A DNA stretch of 50,433 nucleotides from Sneathiella sp. (GCA_002706985.1 PAKP01000066.1:1-50433); one strand, 5' to 3'; counted from the first letter of the stretch, positions 19,009 through 27,802 are shown. Notes: generated by a model not told the origin, from the sequence alone. A program made the numbers and translations.

Positions 19009-20046
19009 TTGGTACCAAAAGACGATCTTGAGAGAGTCCGGGTCAATGCGCAGAAAGCAATGGCGCTGATGGAAGAACGGGGGATCCGGCAAACTCCTCA
19101 TAATTATGCCATCTGGTATGAGTATATACTTGAATCCAACCCGGACCTGACACGGGCCGTCAACGAGCTGATCACCCAGCACGGAAAATATACAGATAAA
19201 ATTGGCCTCGAACTGTACGAGCGCTTTTTTACCCGTGAAAAGGAAGGCCGCGTGATCCAGGAAACGAGCCGTCTGGTTCAAAAGTCCATGGAAAGCATGA
19301 TGGGCAATCTGAATGAAAGCTCAGCCAACTACACCGCCTATGGTAAAAACCTGAATAGCTTTGCAGAAAAAATGGAAGGTCTGAGTGGACCGGAGCTACA
19401 AGGCATTATCGACGAGATTGTCAGCCAGACCCACTCGATGTCCGGTAATACAATCAGTCTGCAACAGGGTATCGACAGCGCTTCACGTGAAATTGCGGAT
19501 CTGAAAAGACGGCTGCAGTTCGTTCAACAGGAAGCCTACACCGACTCCCTGACCGGTATCGCCAATCGAAAGTGTTTTGATGCGGAACTTGCAAAGAAAG
19601 TAAATGAGGCGCAAGAAAGATCGTCTAACCTCTGCCTTATCATGGCTGATATCGATCATTTCAAGAGCTTCAATGACACTCATGGCCATACGTTCGGCGA
19701 TCAGGTCATAAAGTTGGTGGCAACGACCCTCGCGAAAGGAATTGACTCGGATGCCGTCGCCGCCAGATATGGCGGTGAGGAATTCAGTGTCATTCTCCCT
19801 GATACTGAACTGTCGGAAGCCGTCAATATCGCGAATGATCTGCGAATGGCGATTTCCGCCAAAAAACTCATAAAGCGCTCCACCAAGAAAGAAGTCGGAA
19901 AAATCACCATGTCATTGGGGGTCGCGGCGTATGCCCAGCGAGAGAACGCATTGGCATTTGTCAATCGAGCAGATCAGGCCCTGTATTCAGCCAAGAAATC
20001 CGGACGAAATTGTGTAAAACACTCCGAGCCCGCACTCTCCCGGTAA
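19009..20046 (+). CDS. Diguanylate cyclase (GGEEF domain)
   Basis: A roughly 345-aa cytoplasmic protein. I prefer the TTG at 19009 because GAGGG at 18996-19000 sits 8 nt before it; a TTG at 18994 is the alternative. The N-terminal 170 residues are helical with a coiled coil and no recognised sensor domain. The C-terminal part is a GGDEF domain with TDSLTGIANRKCFD, MADIDHFKSFNDTHGH and the active-site motif RYGGEEF, so c-di-GMP synthesis is expected. The RxxD inhibitory site that normally precedes the motif reads DSDA, so product feedback inhibition through it is unlikely. Confidence 0.9.
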   Translation: MVPKDDLERVRVNAQKAMALMEERGIRQTPHNYAIWYEYILESNPDLTRAVNELITQHGKYTDKIGLELYERFFTREKEGRVIQETSRLVQKSMESMMGNLNESSANYTAYGKNLNSFAEKMEGLSGPELQGIIDEIVSQTHSMSGNTISLQQGIDSASREIADLKRRLQFVQQEAYTDSLTGIANRKCFDAELAKKVNEAQERSSNLCLIMADIDHFKSFNDTHGHTFGDQVIKLVATTLAKGIDSDAVAARYGGEEFSVILPDTELSEAVNIANDLRMAISAKKLIKRSTKKEVGKITMSLGVAAYAQRENALAFVNRADQALYSAKKSGRNCVKHSEPALSR

Positions 20047-20220
20047 ATATACTCTCCAACCCTATCCGGCGTGATCAGGGCAAACTTCATCACGATTATC
20101 AATTCCCTGATTGTTCTGCTAGCGGACAAGCAATAAAAATCCTGTTATCCCTCTGCCTATTCGATTAATCTCTGGCGAATACGCATTCGAAATAACAACA
20201 AACAAGAAAGTAGGGGAGCC

Positions 20221-21006
20221 ATGACCTACGCTACGATCAAAGTCGAAGTCCGGGATGGAGTCGCAAAAATCACCTTGAACCGGCCGGACAAGCTCAACGC
20301 TTTCAGCGATGAAATGCATGAAGAGCTCCGGGCGATCATGCCTGTTTTGAAGGGGGACGACGTACGGGCCATCCTGATCACGGGTGAAGGCCGTGCTTTC
20401 GGTGCAGGGGCGGATCTGTCCCCTGACGCCTTGGGCGGCGACGGTGGATTTGATGCCGGGGAGACTCTGGAGAAAAATTACAACCCGCTGATCGTCTTCA
20501 TCCGCACCATCGACAAGCCCGTAATCGCCGCGGTCAACGGTATTGCCGCAGGGGCCAGCATGAGCCTCGCCCTTGCCTGCGATATCGTTCTGGCTGCCGA
20601 ATCCGCGACATTCCTACAGGCATTCTGCCATATCGGCCTGGTGCCGGATGCGGGCAGCACCTTCTTCCTGCCGCGCCTCGCCGGTTCGGGTAAAGCCATG
20701 GGCCTCGCCATGCTGGGCGACAAGGTTCCCGCCGCAGAAGCCGAAAAAATGGGCCTGATCTGGAAAACCTATCCGGATGAAGAACTGATGCCCGCCGCCG
20801 AAGCCCTTGCAAGCCGCATGGCGGCAGGTCCGACAAAAGGCTATGGGCTGATAAAGCAGGCCATGAACGCCAGCCTAGACAACGATCTGCAAGCTCAGCT
20901 GGATCTCGAACGCGACTACCAGCAGATAGCCGGCCGCACGGAGGATTTCGTGGAGGGCGTCTCAGCGTTCCTTGGCAAACGGAAAGCCAACTTCAAGGGC
21001 CGCTGA
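20221..21006 (+). CDS. paaG: Epoxyphenylacetyl-CoA isomerase, PaaG-like crotonase
   Basis: A 261-aa crotonase. The oxyanion-hole motif is GRAFGAGADLS near residue 60. HIGLVPDAGSTFFLPRLAG carries the catalytic aspartate typical of PaaG-type isomerases instead of the hydratase glutamate pair. PaaG converts ring-1,2-epoxyphenylacetyl-CoA to the oxepin form in aerobic phenylacetate breakdown. Adjacent paaI, paaJ and paaK homologues support the assignment over a generic enoyl-CoA hydratase. GGGGAG precedes the ATG by 4 nt. Confidence 0.85.
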   Translation: MTYATIKVEVRDGVAKITLNRPDKLNAFSDEMHEELRAIMPVLKGDDVRAILITGEGRAFGAGADLSPDALGGDGGFDAGETLEKNYNPLIVFIRTIDKPVIAAVNGIAAGASMSLALACDIVLAAESATFLQAFCHIGLVPDAGSTFFLPRLAGSGKAMGLAMLGDKVPAAEAEKMGLIWKTYPDEELMPAAEALASRMAAGPTKGYGLIKQAMNASLDNDLQAQLDLERDYQQIAGRTEDFVEGVSAFLGKRKANFKGR

Positions 21007-21007
21007 C

Positions 21008-21472
21008 ATGCCGGAGAATGAAGGCCTGAGCCCCGAGGATATCGCCAGAACCGTTGGCGAAACCATGTACCGCAAGGACACGGCAGCGCAACATCTCGGC
21101 ATTGCCCTGAAGGACATCAGCCCCGGACGCGCCATCATGACCATGCGCGTCGCCGATTTTATGCTGAACGGGCATAAAATCTGCCATGGCGGCTATGTTT
21201 TCACGCTTGCGGATACCGCCTTCGCCTATGCCTGCAATGCCTATAACCAGAATGCCGTCGCACAAGGAGCCCAAATCAGCTTTCTCAAGGCCGTCAAGCC
21301 CGATACCCTGCTCACGGCGAGCGCGATAGAAAAAAGCCGGACAGGACGTACCGGCCTTTATGACATAACCGTCCATGATGAGGACGGACAAACCGTTGCC
21401 CTGTTCCGGGGCAATTCTCACACGATCAAGGGACAGATGATCCCGGGTCTCACACAGAAAGAAGAAAAATGA
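21008..21472 (+). CDS. paaI: Hydroxyphenylacetyl-CoA thioesterase PaaI
   Basis: A 154-aa hotdog thioesterase starting 1 nt after the paaG stop. KICHGGYVFTLADTAFAYAC carries the HGG and the catalytic aspartate of the PaaI family, and MYRKDTAAQHLGIAL at the N terminus is typical. PaaI removes CoA from dead-end hydroxyphenylacetyl-CoA products, rescuing CoA in the pathway. Its last 4 nt overlap the start of paaJ. Confidence 0.9.
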   Translation: MPENEGLSPEDIARTVGETMYRKDTAAQHLGIALKDISPGRAIMTMRVADFMLNGHKICHGGYVFTLADTAFAYACNAYNQNAVAQGAQISFLKAVKPDTLLTASAIEKSRTGRTGLYDITVHDEDGQTVALFRGNSHTIKGQMIPGLTQKEEK

Positions 21473-22671
21473 AGAACGCCTATATTTGTGATGCAGTCAG
21501 AACTCCGATCGGTCGCTATGCCGGCAGCCTGTCTGCTGTCCGCACGGATGACCTTGGCGCCATCCCGATCAAAGCCCTGATGGAACGCAATCCGTCCGTC
21601 AATTGGGAAAAGGTCGACGATGTAATTTATGGCAATGCCAATCAGGCAGGCGAGGATAACCGCAATGTTGCCCGTATGAGCGCCCTGCTCGCCGGGCTGC
21701 CGGAAAGCGTCGGCGGCGCCACGATCAACCGCCTGTGTGGCTCGGGCATGGATGCCACGGCCTCCATCGCGCGGCAGATCATGACCGGTGAAGCCAACCT
21801 TGGCATTTCCGGTGGTGTTGAGAGCATGAGCCGCGCGCCCTTCGTGATGGGCAAGGCAACGGAGCCTTTCTCGCGCAGCGCGGAGATTTTTGACACCACC
21901 ATCGGCTGGCGCTTCGTCAACAAGAAGATGAAGGATCAGTACGGCATCGATTCCATGCCGGAGACTGCAGAGAATGTGGCAGAGGACTATCAGGTCCGAC
22001 GCGAGGATCAGGACCTCTTCGCTCTTCGCAGTCAGGAGAAGGCCGCCGCCGCACAGGCCAACGGGTCCTTCAATGACGAAATTATTCCGGTCACCATTCC
22101 GCAGCGCAAAGGCGATCCGATCATTGTGGATAAGGACGAGCATCCGCGCGCAACCACCATCGAGAAGCTTGCCGCCCTGAAGGCCCCGTTCCGGGCGGGC
22201 GGTTCAGTTACTGCCGGAAACGCCTCCGGTGTGAACGACGGTGCCTGCGCCATCCTACTCGCCTCCGATGACGCGATTGAGGAATATGGCCTGACCGCCA
22301 AGGCCCGCATTCTGGGCGCAGCCACAGCCGGTGTTCCGCCGCGCATCATGGGGATCGGCCCTGCCCCGGCCAGCCAGAAGCTGCTTTCCCGTCTCGGCCT
22401 TACCATGGATGACATGGATGTTATCGAACTGAATGAAGCCTTCGCCGCGCAGGGACTCGCCGTGATGCGGGAGCTTGGCCTGAAGGATGATGATCCACGC
22501 GTCAATCCGCTTGGCGGGGCAATTGCGCTTGGTCATCCGCTCGGCATGTCCGGCGCCCGGCTGCTGACCACCGCGATGTATCAGTTGCACCGCACCGGCG
22601 GGCGCTATGCGCTCTGCACCATGTGCATCGGTGTCGGCCAGGGGATCGCCACGGTTATCGAACGCGTATAG
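21469..22671 (+). CDS. paaJ: 3-oxoadipyl-CoA / 3-oxo-5,6-dehydrosuberyl-CoA thiolase
   Basis: A 400-aa thiolase, the usual PaaJ/PcaF length. The acyl-accepting Cys90 is in INRLCGSGMDA, the base histidine in IALGHPLGMSGARL and the second cysteine, Cys386, in TMCIGVGQG. PcaF of the 3-oxoadipate pathway is very similar, but the position between paaI and paaK favours the phenylacetate pathway thiolase. It is translationally coupled to paaI through an ATGA overlap. Confidence 0.9.
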   Translation: MKNAYICDAVRTPIGRYAGSLSAVRTDDLGAIPIKALMERNPSVNWEKVDDVIYGNANQAGEDNRNVARMSALLAGLPESVGGATINRLCGSGMDATASIARQIMTGEANLGISGGVESMSRAPFVMGKATEPFSRSAEIFDTTIGWRFVNKKMKDQYGIDSMPETAENVAEDYQVRREDQDLFALRSQEKAAAAQANGSFNDEIIPVTIPQRKGDPIIVDKDEHPRATTIEKLAALKAPFRAGGSVTAGNASGVNDGACAILLASDDAIEEYGLTAKARILGAATAGVPPRIMGIGPAPASQKLLSRLGLTMDDMDVIELNEAFAAQGLAVMRELGLKDDDPRVNPLGGAIALGHPLGMSGARLLTTAMYQLHRTGGRYALCTMCIGVGQGIATVIERV

Positions 22672-22685
22672 CAAATGAGGGAGAC

Positions 22686-23984
22686 ATGCGCCTGACCCCA
22701 CCGTCGAAGGACGAGCTTGATCCGATCGAGATTGCCAGCCGGGATGAAATATCGGCCCTGCAACTCGATCGTCTTAAATGGAGTTTGGCGCATGCATACC
22801 GGAATGTTCCGCTCTTTCGGGAACGGTTCGATGCGGCAGGTGTCCATCCCGATGATTTGAAATCCCTGAATGATCTCGCGAAATTTCCCTTCTGCAAAAA
22901 GCAGGACCTTCGCGATAACTATCCCTTCGGCATGTTCGCCGTGCCGAAGGCCGATATTGTCCGGCTTCATGCCTCCTCCGGGACAACCGGAAGGGCGACA
23001 GTCGTCGGCTATACAGCGGGCGATATCGATAACTGGTCAAACCTCGTCGCCCGCTCCATCCGCGCGAGTGGCGGACGGCGTGAACATACAGTCCATGTAA
23101 CCTATGGCTACGGCCTCTTTACGGGCGGACTTGGCGCGCATTACGGCGCCGAGCAGCTTGGCTGTACTGTTGTCCCCATGTCAGGCGGCCAGACAGAGCG
23201 TCAGGTTCAGATCATCAACGATTTTGGCGCCGATATCATCATGGTCACCCCATCCTACATGATGGCCATTGCGGAGGAGTTCGAGCGGCAGGGCCTTGAT
23301 CCGCGCAAATCACCACTTAAGGCCGGCATCTTCGGGGCAGAACCCTGGAGCGAAGCCATGCGCAACGAGATCGAGGAACGTTTTGATATCGACGCTCTTG
23401 ATATCTATGGCCTGTCGGAAGTGATAGGACCCGGCGTTGCCAATGAATGTATCGAGACCAAGGACGGCCCTGTCATCTGGGAGGATCATTTCTATCCTGA
23501 AGTTATCGACCCTGAAACGGGCAAGGTCTTGCCCGATGGTGAAAAAGGTGAGCTTGTGTTCACCACCCTCAGGAAGGAAGCTTTTCCGGTTATTCGCTAT
23601 CGTACCGGGGATCTTACCCGCCTCTTGCCGGGTACAGCGCGGTCTATGCGGCGCATAGAGAAAATCACGGGACGCACGGATGATATGTTAATCATCCGCG
23701 GCGTCAACCTCTTCCCCTCACAGGTGGAGGAACTGGTGGTTCAGACAGAGGGGCTGTCCGCCCATTATGTGCTGGAAGTCAAACGGGAAAGCGCTCTGGA
23801 TACCCTCACCGTGCGGGTCGAACATGCCCTCTCAGGCTCGTCTGATCCGGCGGCGGCCACAAATCTGCAGCAACGCATCAAGAATATTCTTGGGGTAACC
23901 GCGACAATTGACATCTGTGCTCCTGGCTCGATCGAAAGGTCTCTCGGCAAGGCGAAGCGGGTCAATGATCTGAGGAAAGTATAA
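22686..23984 (+). CDS. paaK: Phenylacetate-CoA ligase
   Basis: A 432-aa AMP-forming ligase that activates phenylacetate to phenylacetyl-CoA, the entry step of the pathway. The start at 22686 gives the usual length; the frame is open upstream but overlaps paaJ. Signatures are HASSGTTGRATVVGYT (adenylate-binding loop), YGLSEVIGPGVANEC (A5), VIRYRTGDLTRLL and GRTDDMLIIRGVNLFPSQVE (A8). No paaABCDE epoxidase or paaZ genes are in the window, so the rest of the pathway must lie elsewhere if complete. Confidence 0.93.
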   Translation: MRLTPPSKDELDPIEIASRDEISALQLDRLKWSLAHAYRNVPLFRERFDAAGVHPDDLKSLNDLAKFPFCKKQDLRDNYPFGMFAVPKADIVRLHASSGTTGRATVVGYTAGDIDNWSNLVARSIRASGGRREHTVHVTYGYGLFTGGLGAHYGAEQLGCTVVPMSGGQTERQVQIINDFGADIIMVTPSYMMAIAEEFERQGLDPRKSPLKAGIFGAEPWSEAMRNEIEERFDIDALDIYGLSEVIGPGVANECIETKDGPVIWEDHFYPEVIDPETGKVLPDGEKGELVFTTLRKEAFPVIRYRTGDLTRLLPGTARSMRRIEKITGRTDDMLIIRGVNLFPSQVEELVVQTEGLSAHYVLEVKRESALDTLTVRVEHALSGSSDPAAATNLQQRIKNILGVTATIDICAPGSIERSLGKAKRVNDLRKV

Positions 23985-23992
23985 AGATTAAC

Positions 23993-24691
23993 ATGACCAC
24001 AAGTTTCCCCGGGTTTCCGAAAGAGCTCCTCCGGTTTTATGCCGAATTGATCGAGAATAACAATCGGGACTGGTTCACGAAGAACAAACAGCGTTACAAG
24101 GAAGTTGTCGTCTATCCGATGTGCGATTTCATCGAGGCCATGGCGCCGCGGCTTGAAGCCATCGCACCCATGTATATTGCCGATGCCCGCCCGAATGGCG
24201 GATCAATGTTCCGGATCTATCGTGATGTCCGTTTCTCCCGCGATCCCAAACCTTATAAAGAGCATCTCGCCTGCCAGTTTCGTCATCAGGCGGGCCGCGA
24301 TGCCCATGCGCCGGGGTATTATGTGCATATCGCACTGGACGGCGTCCGGTTTGGCGGCGGAATATATCTGCCCCCTGCTCCCGTCCTCCGAGCCATTCGA
24401 CAGTCTATCGATGAAAACCCTGAAAAATGGCGGAAAGTAAAGGCAGACTCCGACTTTCGGAATACATTTGACCGCATCCGGGGCGACAGCCTGAAACGCG
24501 CGCCGAAAGGATTCTCGCCTGATCATCCGGAGATCGAGGATCTGAAGCGCAAAACCCTCTTCATCACCAAGCCGCTCAGCTCCGTTGAGCGCATCACGCA
24601 GCCTGACTTCATCGAGGAAGTCGATGACGCCTTCCAGAAGGCTACTCCCTTCATGCGCTTTCTGACCAACGCGGTTGACCTCCCTTTTTAG
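23993..24691 (+). CDS. DUF2461 family protein (TIGR02453)
   Basis: A 232-aa protein of the DUF2461 family. Conserved parts are FYAELIENNNRDWFTKNKQR at the N terminus, MFRIYRDVRFSRDPKPYKEH and the Gly-rich RFGGGIYLPP. No catalytic activity is established. It starts 8 nt after the paaK stop and may ride on the paa transcript, but nothing links it functionally to phenylacetate. Confidence 0.88.
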   Translation: MTTSFPGFPKELLRFYAELIENNNRDWFTKNKQRYKEVVVYPMCDFIEAMAPRLEAIAPMYIADARPNGGSMFRIYRDVRFSRDPKPYKEHLACQFRHQAGRDAHAPGYYVHIALDGVRFGGGIYLPPAPVLRAIRQSIDENPEKWRKVKADSDFRNTFDRIRGDSLKRAPKGFSPDHPEIEDLKRKTLFITKPLSSVERITQPDFIEEVDDAFQKATPFMRFLTNAVDLPF

Positions 24692-24715
24692 ATAATCCGC
24701 ACGCGCCGTCCGATT

Positions 24716-24730
24716 TTAACCGATCATTAA
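24716..24730 (+). promoter_or_regulatory. CtrA-type binding site TTAA-N7-TTAA
   Basis: TTAACCGATCATTAA is a perfect match to the alphaproteobacterial CtrA box and ends 60 nt before the ATG of the 74-aa gene. TAAAAT at 24742-24747 could be its -10 element, with a box-to-(-10) distance that fits CtrA-activated promoters. The assignment is by motif only. Confidence 0.65.
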
Positions 24731-24790
24731 GAGTATTTTCCTAAAATTATCGGCATATCGGAATATTGGCTTCGCGCAAGGATAGACGCC

Positions 24791-25015
24791 ATGATGAATA
24801 CAATTGAATTACACCCGGATACGGCTGTGGATTTATACAGCACGGCCCATAACCTGATCATCCATCAGGGAGAAAATGCCATTGACATGCTGCATGCCGA
24901 AGCGCAGACCTTGCGCGAGAACAGCGAGGCCGAGGAAGACCTCTATGCCTGCATCGAACTCATTCGTGTGGTTGGGGAACTGATCGACATGGAGATCGCC
25001 GGCCCCATTCACTAG
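24791..25015 (+). CDS. Unrecognised 74-aa acidic helical protein behind a CtrA-type box
   Basis: I do not recognise this protein. It is acidic and predicted to be almost entirely helical: TAVDLYSTAHNLIIHQGENA, DMLHAEAQTLRENSEAEEDL, then YACIELIRVVGELIDMEIAG. There is no signal peptide or transmembrane segment. The start could be the ATG at 24791 or the next codon at 24794. It is monocistronic: a CtrA-type box lies 60 nt upstream and a strong terminator 22 nt downstream. The promoter suggests expression tied to the cell cycle or motility. A single small helical domain suggests a protein-protein interaction role. Confidence 0.7.
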   Translation: MMNTIELHPDTAVDLYSTAHNLIIHQGENAIDMLHAEAQTLRENSEAEEDLYACIELIRVVGELIDMEIAGPIH

Positions 25016-25037
25016 AATTCCATCCGAAGGACATAAA

Positions 25038-25068
25038 AAAAAGGCGGCACTTAAAATGCCGCCTTTTT
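25038..25068. terminator. Bidirectional Rho-independent terminator
   Basis: A perfect 12-bp stem (AAAAAGGCGGCA at 25038-25049 with TGCCGCCTTTTT at 25057-25068) has the 7-nt loop CTTAAAA. It lies between the convergent 74-aa gene and alcohol dehydrogenase gene and has T-rich tracts in both directions. Confidence 0.88.
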
Positions 25069-25085
25069 AATTAAAATACGAAGGC

Positions 25086-26135
25086 CTAGCTTTGCAGAAC
25101 AACGCGGCCGACAACCTTCCCCGCGCGCAGATCCTCAAGCGTGTTATAGGCTTCTTTCATGGGACGCGGAACAATGGTGAGTTCACTGAGTTTCCCTGCT
25201 TTCGCAAGTTCCATCAGTTCCCGCATTTCACGAAGATTGCCGACATAGCTTCCCTCGACGGATATCGCCTTGATCGGGAACATGGGAAGCGGCATGGAGA
25301 AGCCTCCGCCGAAGAGCCCGACAATCACCAACTTCCCACCTTTTGTAAGAACCTTGGCACCGAAGGCCGCACTGCTCTCGGCACCGACAAAATCGATGGT
25401 GGCGTTTACACCGCCCCCAGTCGTGCCCATGAAGCTTTTAAAGGCAGCCGGATCAGATGGATCGATGGCCGCAACCGCCCCTGCCTCAATTCCGGCCTCG
25501 CGTTTTGCCGGATCGATATCCGCAACGTAAATCTCGGCATCGGTCACGGATTTCGCGATTGCCATCGCCGCAAGGCCGACACCGCCCGCTCCCATAATCA
25601 GCAGCTTCCCGCCGTCCGTGCGGGATTTTACCTTGTTGAGCGCGCTATAGGCCGTCAGGCCGGAGCATGTATAGGTACAGGCCAGTTCCTTGGGAAGAGT
25701 ACCGTAATCGAGCAGATAGCGCGAATGTGGCACGATCAGAGTATCAGAATATCCCCCCGCCACGTCGATGCCAAGCTGACGCGGACGGTTACAGAGCTGT
25801 TCCTCACCCGAGGCGCAGATCGCGCATTCCCCACAGCCGATCCACGGATAGACGACGCGCTTGTCACCGACCTTCACATCCGTCACATTTTCGCCGACCG
25901 CCGTTACCGTGCCGACAATTTCATGACCAAGCGTAAAGGGAAGCTCCCGCCCTCCCTTGATGTTAAGCTGCTTGCCATTGCCGAGATCAAAATGCCCTTC
26001 CCAGATATGGATATCACTGTGGCAGACGCCACAGGCCGTGACATCCATCAGGACTTGATCTCCCGTTGCGACCGGAGCGTCGCCGGTGTTTTCCACCAGC
26101 GGCGCCCCGTATTCTTCAAATTGATAGCTCTTCAT
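25086..26135 (-). CDS. Zinc-dependent alcohol dehydrogenase (MDR family)
   Basis: A 349-aa medium-chain dehydrogenase. Likely catalytic zinc ligands are Cys38 (ACGVCHSDIH), His71 (GHE) and Cys157; the structural zinc site is Cys101, Cys104, Cys107 and Cys115. The nucleotide-binding loop is LIMGAGGVGLAAMAIAK, followed by VADIDPAKR, whose aspartate indicates NAD preference. The aldehyde dehydrogenase gene lies 32 nt upstream on the same strand, so the pair probably oxidises an alcohol to an acid. The substrate is not evident. Confidence 0.92.
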   Translation of the reverse strand: MKSYQFEEYGAPLVENTGDAPVATGDQVLMDVTACGVCHSDIHIWEGHFDLGNGKQLNIKGGRELPFTLGHEIVGTVTAVGENVTDVKVGDKRVVYPWIGCGECAICASGEEQLCNRPRQLGIDVAGGYSDTLIVPHSRYLLDYGTLPKELACTYTCSGLTAYSALNKVKSRTDGGKLLIMGAGGVGLAAMAIAKSVTDAEIYVADIDPAKREAGIEAGAVAAIDPSDPAAFKSFMGTTGGGVNATIDFVGAESSAAFGAKVLTKGGKLVIVGLFGGGFSMPLPMFPIKAISVEGSYVGNLREMRELMELAKAGKLSELTIVPRPMKEAYNTLEDLRAGKVVGRVVLQS

Positions 26136-26167
26136 TTTTTCCTCCCAGATTTCTTGAAGCTCAGCGA

Positions 26168-27673
26168 TCAGGCGATATTGATCCAGGTCGTTTTCAGCTG
26201 AGTGTATTTTTCAAGAGCATGAAGAGAGCGATCCCGACCGTTACCCGACTGCTTGTAACCACCGAACGGCGTCGACATATCGACATCGTCATAGGTGTTA
26301 ACCCAGACCGTCCCGGCCCGAAGCGCCTGGGCGAGCTGATGCGCCTTCGAGATATCCCGCGTCCAGACAGAAGCGGCCAGACCGTAAATGGTGTCGTTGG
26401 CGATCTTGATCCCCTCTTCCATATCCTTGAAGGTGATCGTGCTGACAACCGGGCCGAAAATCTCTTCCCTCGCAATAGTCATATCGTTCGACACATTATC
26501 GAAAATGGTTGGCTCAATATAGAAACCGCCCGTCTCCTGCATGACCTGCTTACCGCCGTAATGCAGCTTCGCGCCTTCTTCCTGACCCTTGCCGATATAG
26601 CCCATGACGCGCTCCGTCTGATTTTTATCGACCATCGCGCCGACAATTGTCTTGGCGTCCAGCGGATCGCCCGGCTGGAGGGTTTTCGCGACATTCGCAA
26701 TCTTCTCGACCAGTTCGTCCTTAATACTGTCCTGCACGACAACGCGAGATGCAGCTGTGCAGACTTCACCCTGGTTGAAGAAGACGCCCATGGCGATTTT
26801 CTTTGCGGCAAGGTCAAGGTCCGCATCCCCCATGACCAGGCTCGGGCTCTTGCCACCACATTCCAGACCAATGGCTTTCAGATTGCTTTCACCCGAATAG
26901 CGCATAAACAGCTTGCCAACTTCGGTCGAACCCGTGAACGCCAGCGCATCCACATCCATATGGCGGCCAAGGGCCTGTCCGGCAGTTTCACCAAAACCGG
27001 GAAGGACATTGAAAACGCCTTCAGGAATACCGGCTTCAATTGCCAGTTCCGCAATGCGCAGCGCCGTCAACGGCGATTGCTCCGCCGGTTTCAGGATCAC
27101 ACTGTTGCCCGCTGCCAGTGCCGGCGCAAATTTCCATGCGCCCATCAGCAAAGGGAAGTTCCAAGGAACCACGCAAGCAACGACACCAATCGGTTCCCGT
27201 GTGATGAGTGCAAGAGAGCGACGGCGGTCTGTCGGGGCAATTTCATCATACAGCTTGTCAATCGCCTCAGCATACCAGGAGATACTACCCGCAGAGCCGG
27301 GAATATCGACGGCACCGGCCCATTTCACTGGCTTGCCCATATCCAGACATTCCAGCAATGCCAGTTCGTCCTTGTTCTTCATGATCAGACCGGCGAACTT
27401 CTGAAGAACAGCTTTGCGCTTGGCAGGCGCAGCACGGGACCAGGCGCCAGAGTCAAAGGCGGCGCGCGCGGCAGTCACCGCACGGTTCACATCCTCAACA
27501 TCACAGGAGGCAACCTGTGTCAGGACACGGCCATCAAGCGGACTTACGCAATCAAATGTTTTCCCGGAAGCGGCATCAACATATTGGCCATTGATAAAGG
27601 CCTTGTTGCGGATTGAAATTTCACTTTCTAGTTTCTGCCAATCTTCTCGTGTCGGGGTAGGAGCTGCGGACAT
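26168..27673 (-). CDS. NAD(P)-dependent aldehyde dehydrogenase, PuuC-like
   Basis: A 501-aa aldehyde dehydrogenase. The catalytic Cys305 (NQGEVCTAASR) and Glu271 (GLECGGKSPSL) are present, with the cofactor loop FTGSTEVGK and the N-terminal PWNFPLLMGAWK. The overall pattern resembles the gamma-glutamyl-gamma-aminobutyraldehyde/betaine aldehyde group (PuuC-like), but the substrate is an inference. GAGGAAAAAGT precedes the ATG. It is the first gene of a two-gene unit with the alcohol dehydrogenase and is divergent from a LysR-type regulator. Confidence 0.92.
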   Translation of the reverse strand: MSAAPTPTREDWQKLESEISIRNKAFINGQYVDAASGKTFDCVSPLDGRVLTQVASCDVEDVNRAVTAARAAFDSGAWSRAAPAKRKAVLQKFAGLIMKNKDELALLECLDMGKPVKWAGAVDIPGSAGSISWYAEAIDKLYDEIAPTDRRRSLALITREPIGVVACVVPWNFPLLMGAWKFAPALAAGNSVILKPAEQSPLTALRIAELAIEAGIPEGVFNVLPGFGETAGQALGRHMDVDALAFTGSTEVGKLFMRYSGESNLKAIGLECGGKSPSLVMGDADLDLAAKKIAMGVFFNQGEVCTAASRVVVQDSIKDELVEKIANVAKTLQPGDPLDAKTIVGAMVDKNQTERVMGYIGKGQEEGAKLHYGGKQVMQETGGFYIEPTIFDNVSNDMTIAREEIFGPVVSTITFKDMEEGIKIANDTIYGLAASVWTRDISKAHQLAQALRAGTVWVNTYDDVDMSTPFGGYKQSGNGRDRSLHALEKYTQLKTTWINIA

Positions 27674-27726
27674 ACTTTTTCCTCTTTATCTTATTGATGT
27701 CAGACATAATTTTTTCTTGTATAGAA

Positions 27727-27802
27727 AATAACGAAAGCCCCGGGCTCATGAAAGCCTTTTTCTTGCATTGACAATAACGAAAGCCCTCTTCCGGTGAAAG
27801 TC
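27727..27802. repeat. Imperfect direct repeat in the aldehyde dehydrogenase-lysR intergenic region
   Basis: AATAACGAAAGCCC occurs at 27727-27740 and 27773-27786, and TGAAAG follows each copy at the same offset (27749 and 27795). The period is 46 bp, somewhat over four helical turns. The repeat lies between the divergent starts at 27673 and 27914, where the LysR-type protein would be expected to bind, so it is a candidate operator. Other than this, the 240-nt gap holds only AT-rich DNA. Confidence 0.6.

Noticed and set aside
20047..20220. A PaaR/PaaX-type operator before paaG
   Set aside because: I found only a short TTCGAA-containing sequence and no match to the published long palindromes.
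26066..27616. A 516-codon open frame on the plus strand
   Set aside because: It lies entirely antisense to the aldehyde and alcohol dehydrogenase genes, whose families and catalytic residues are certain; its translation resembles no protein family.
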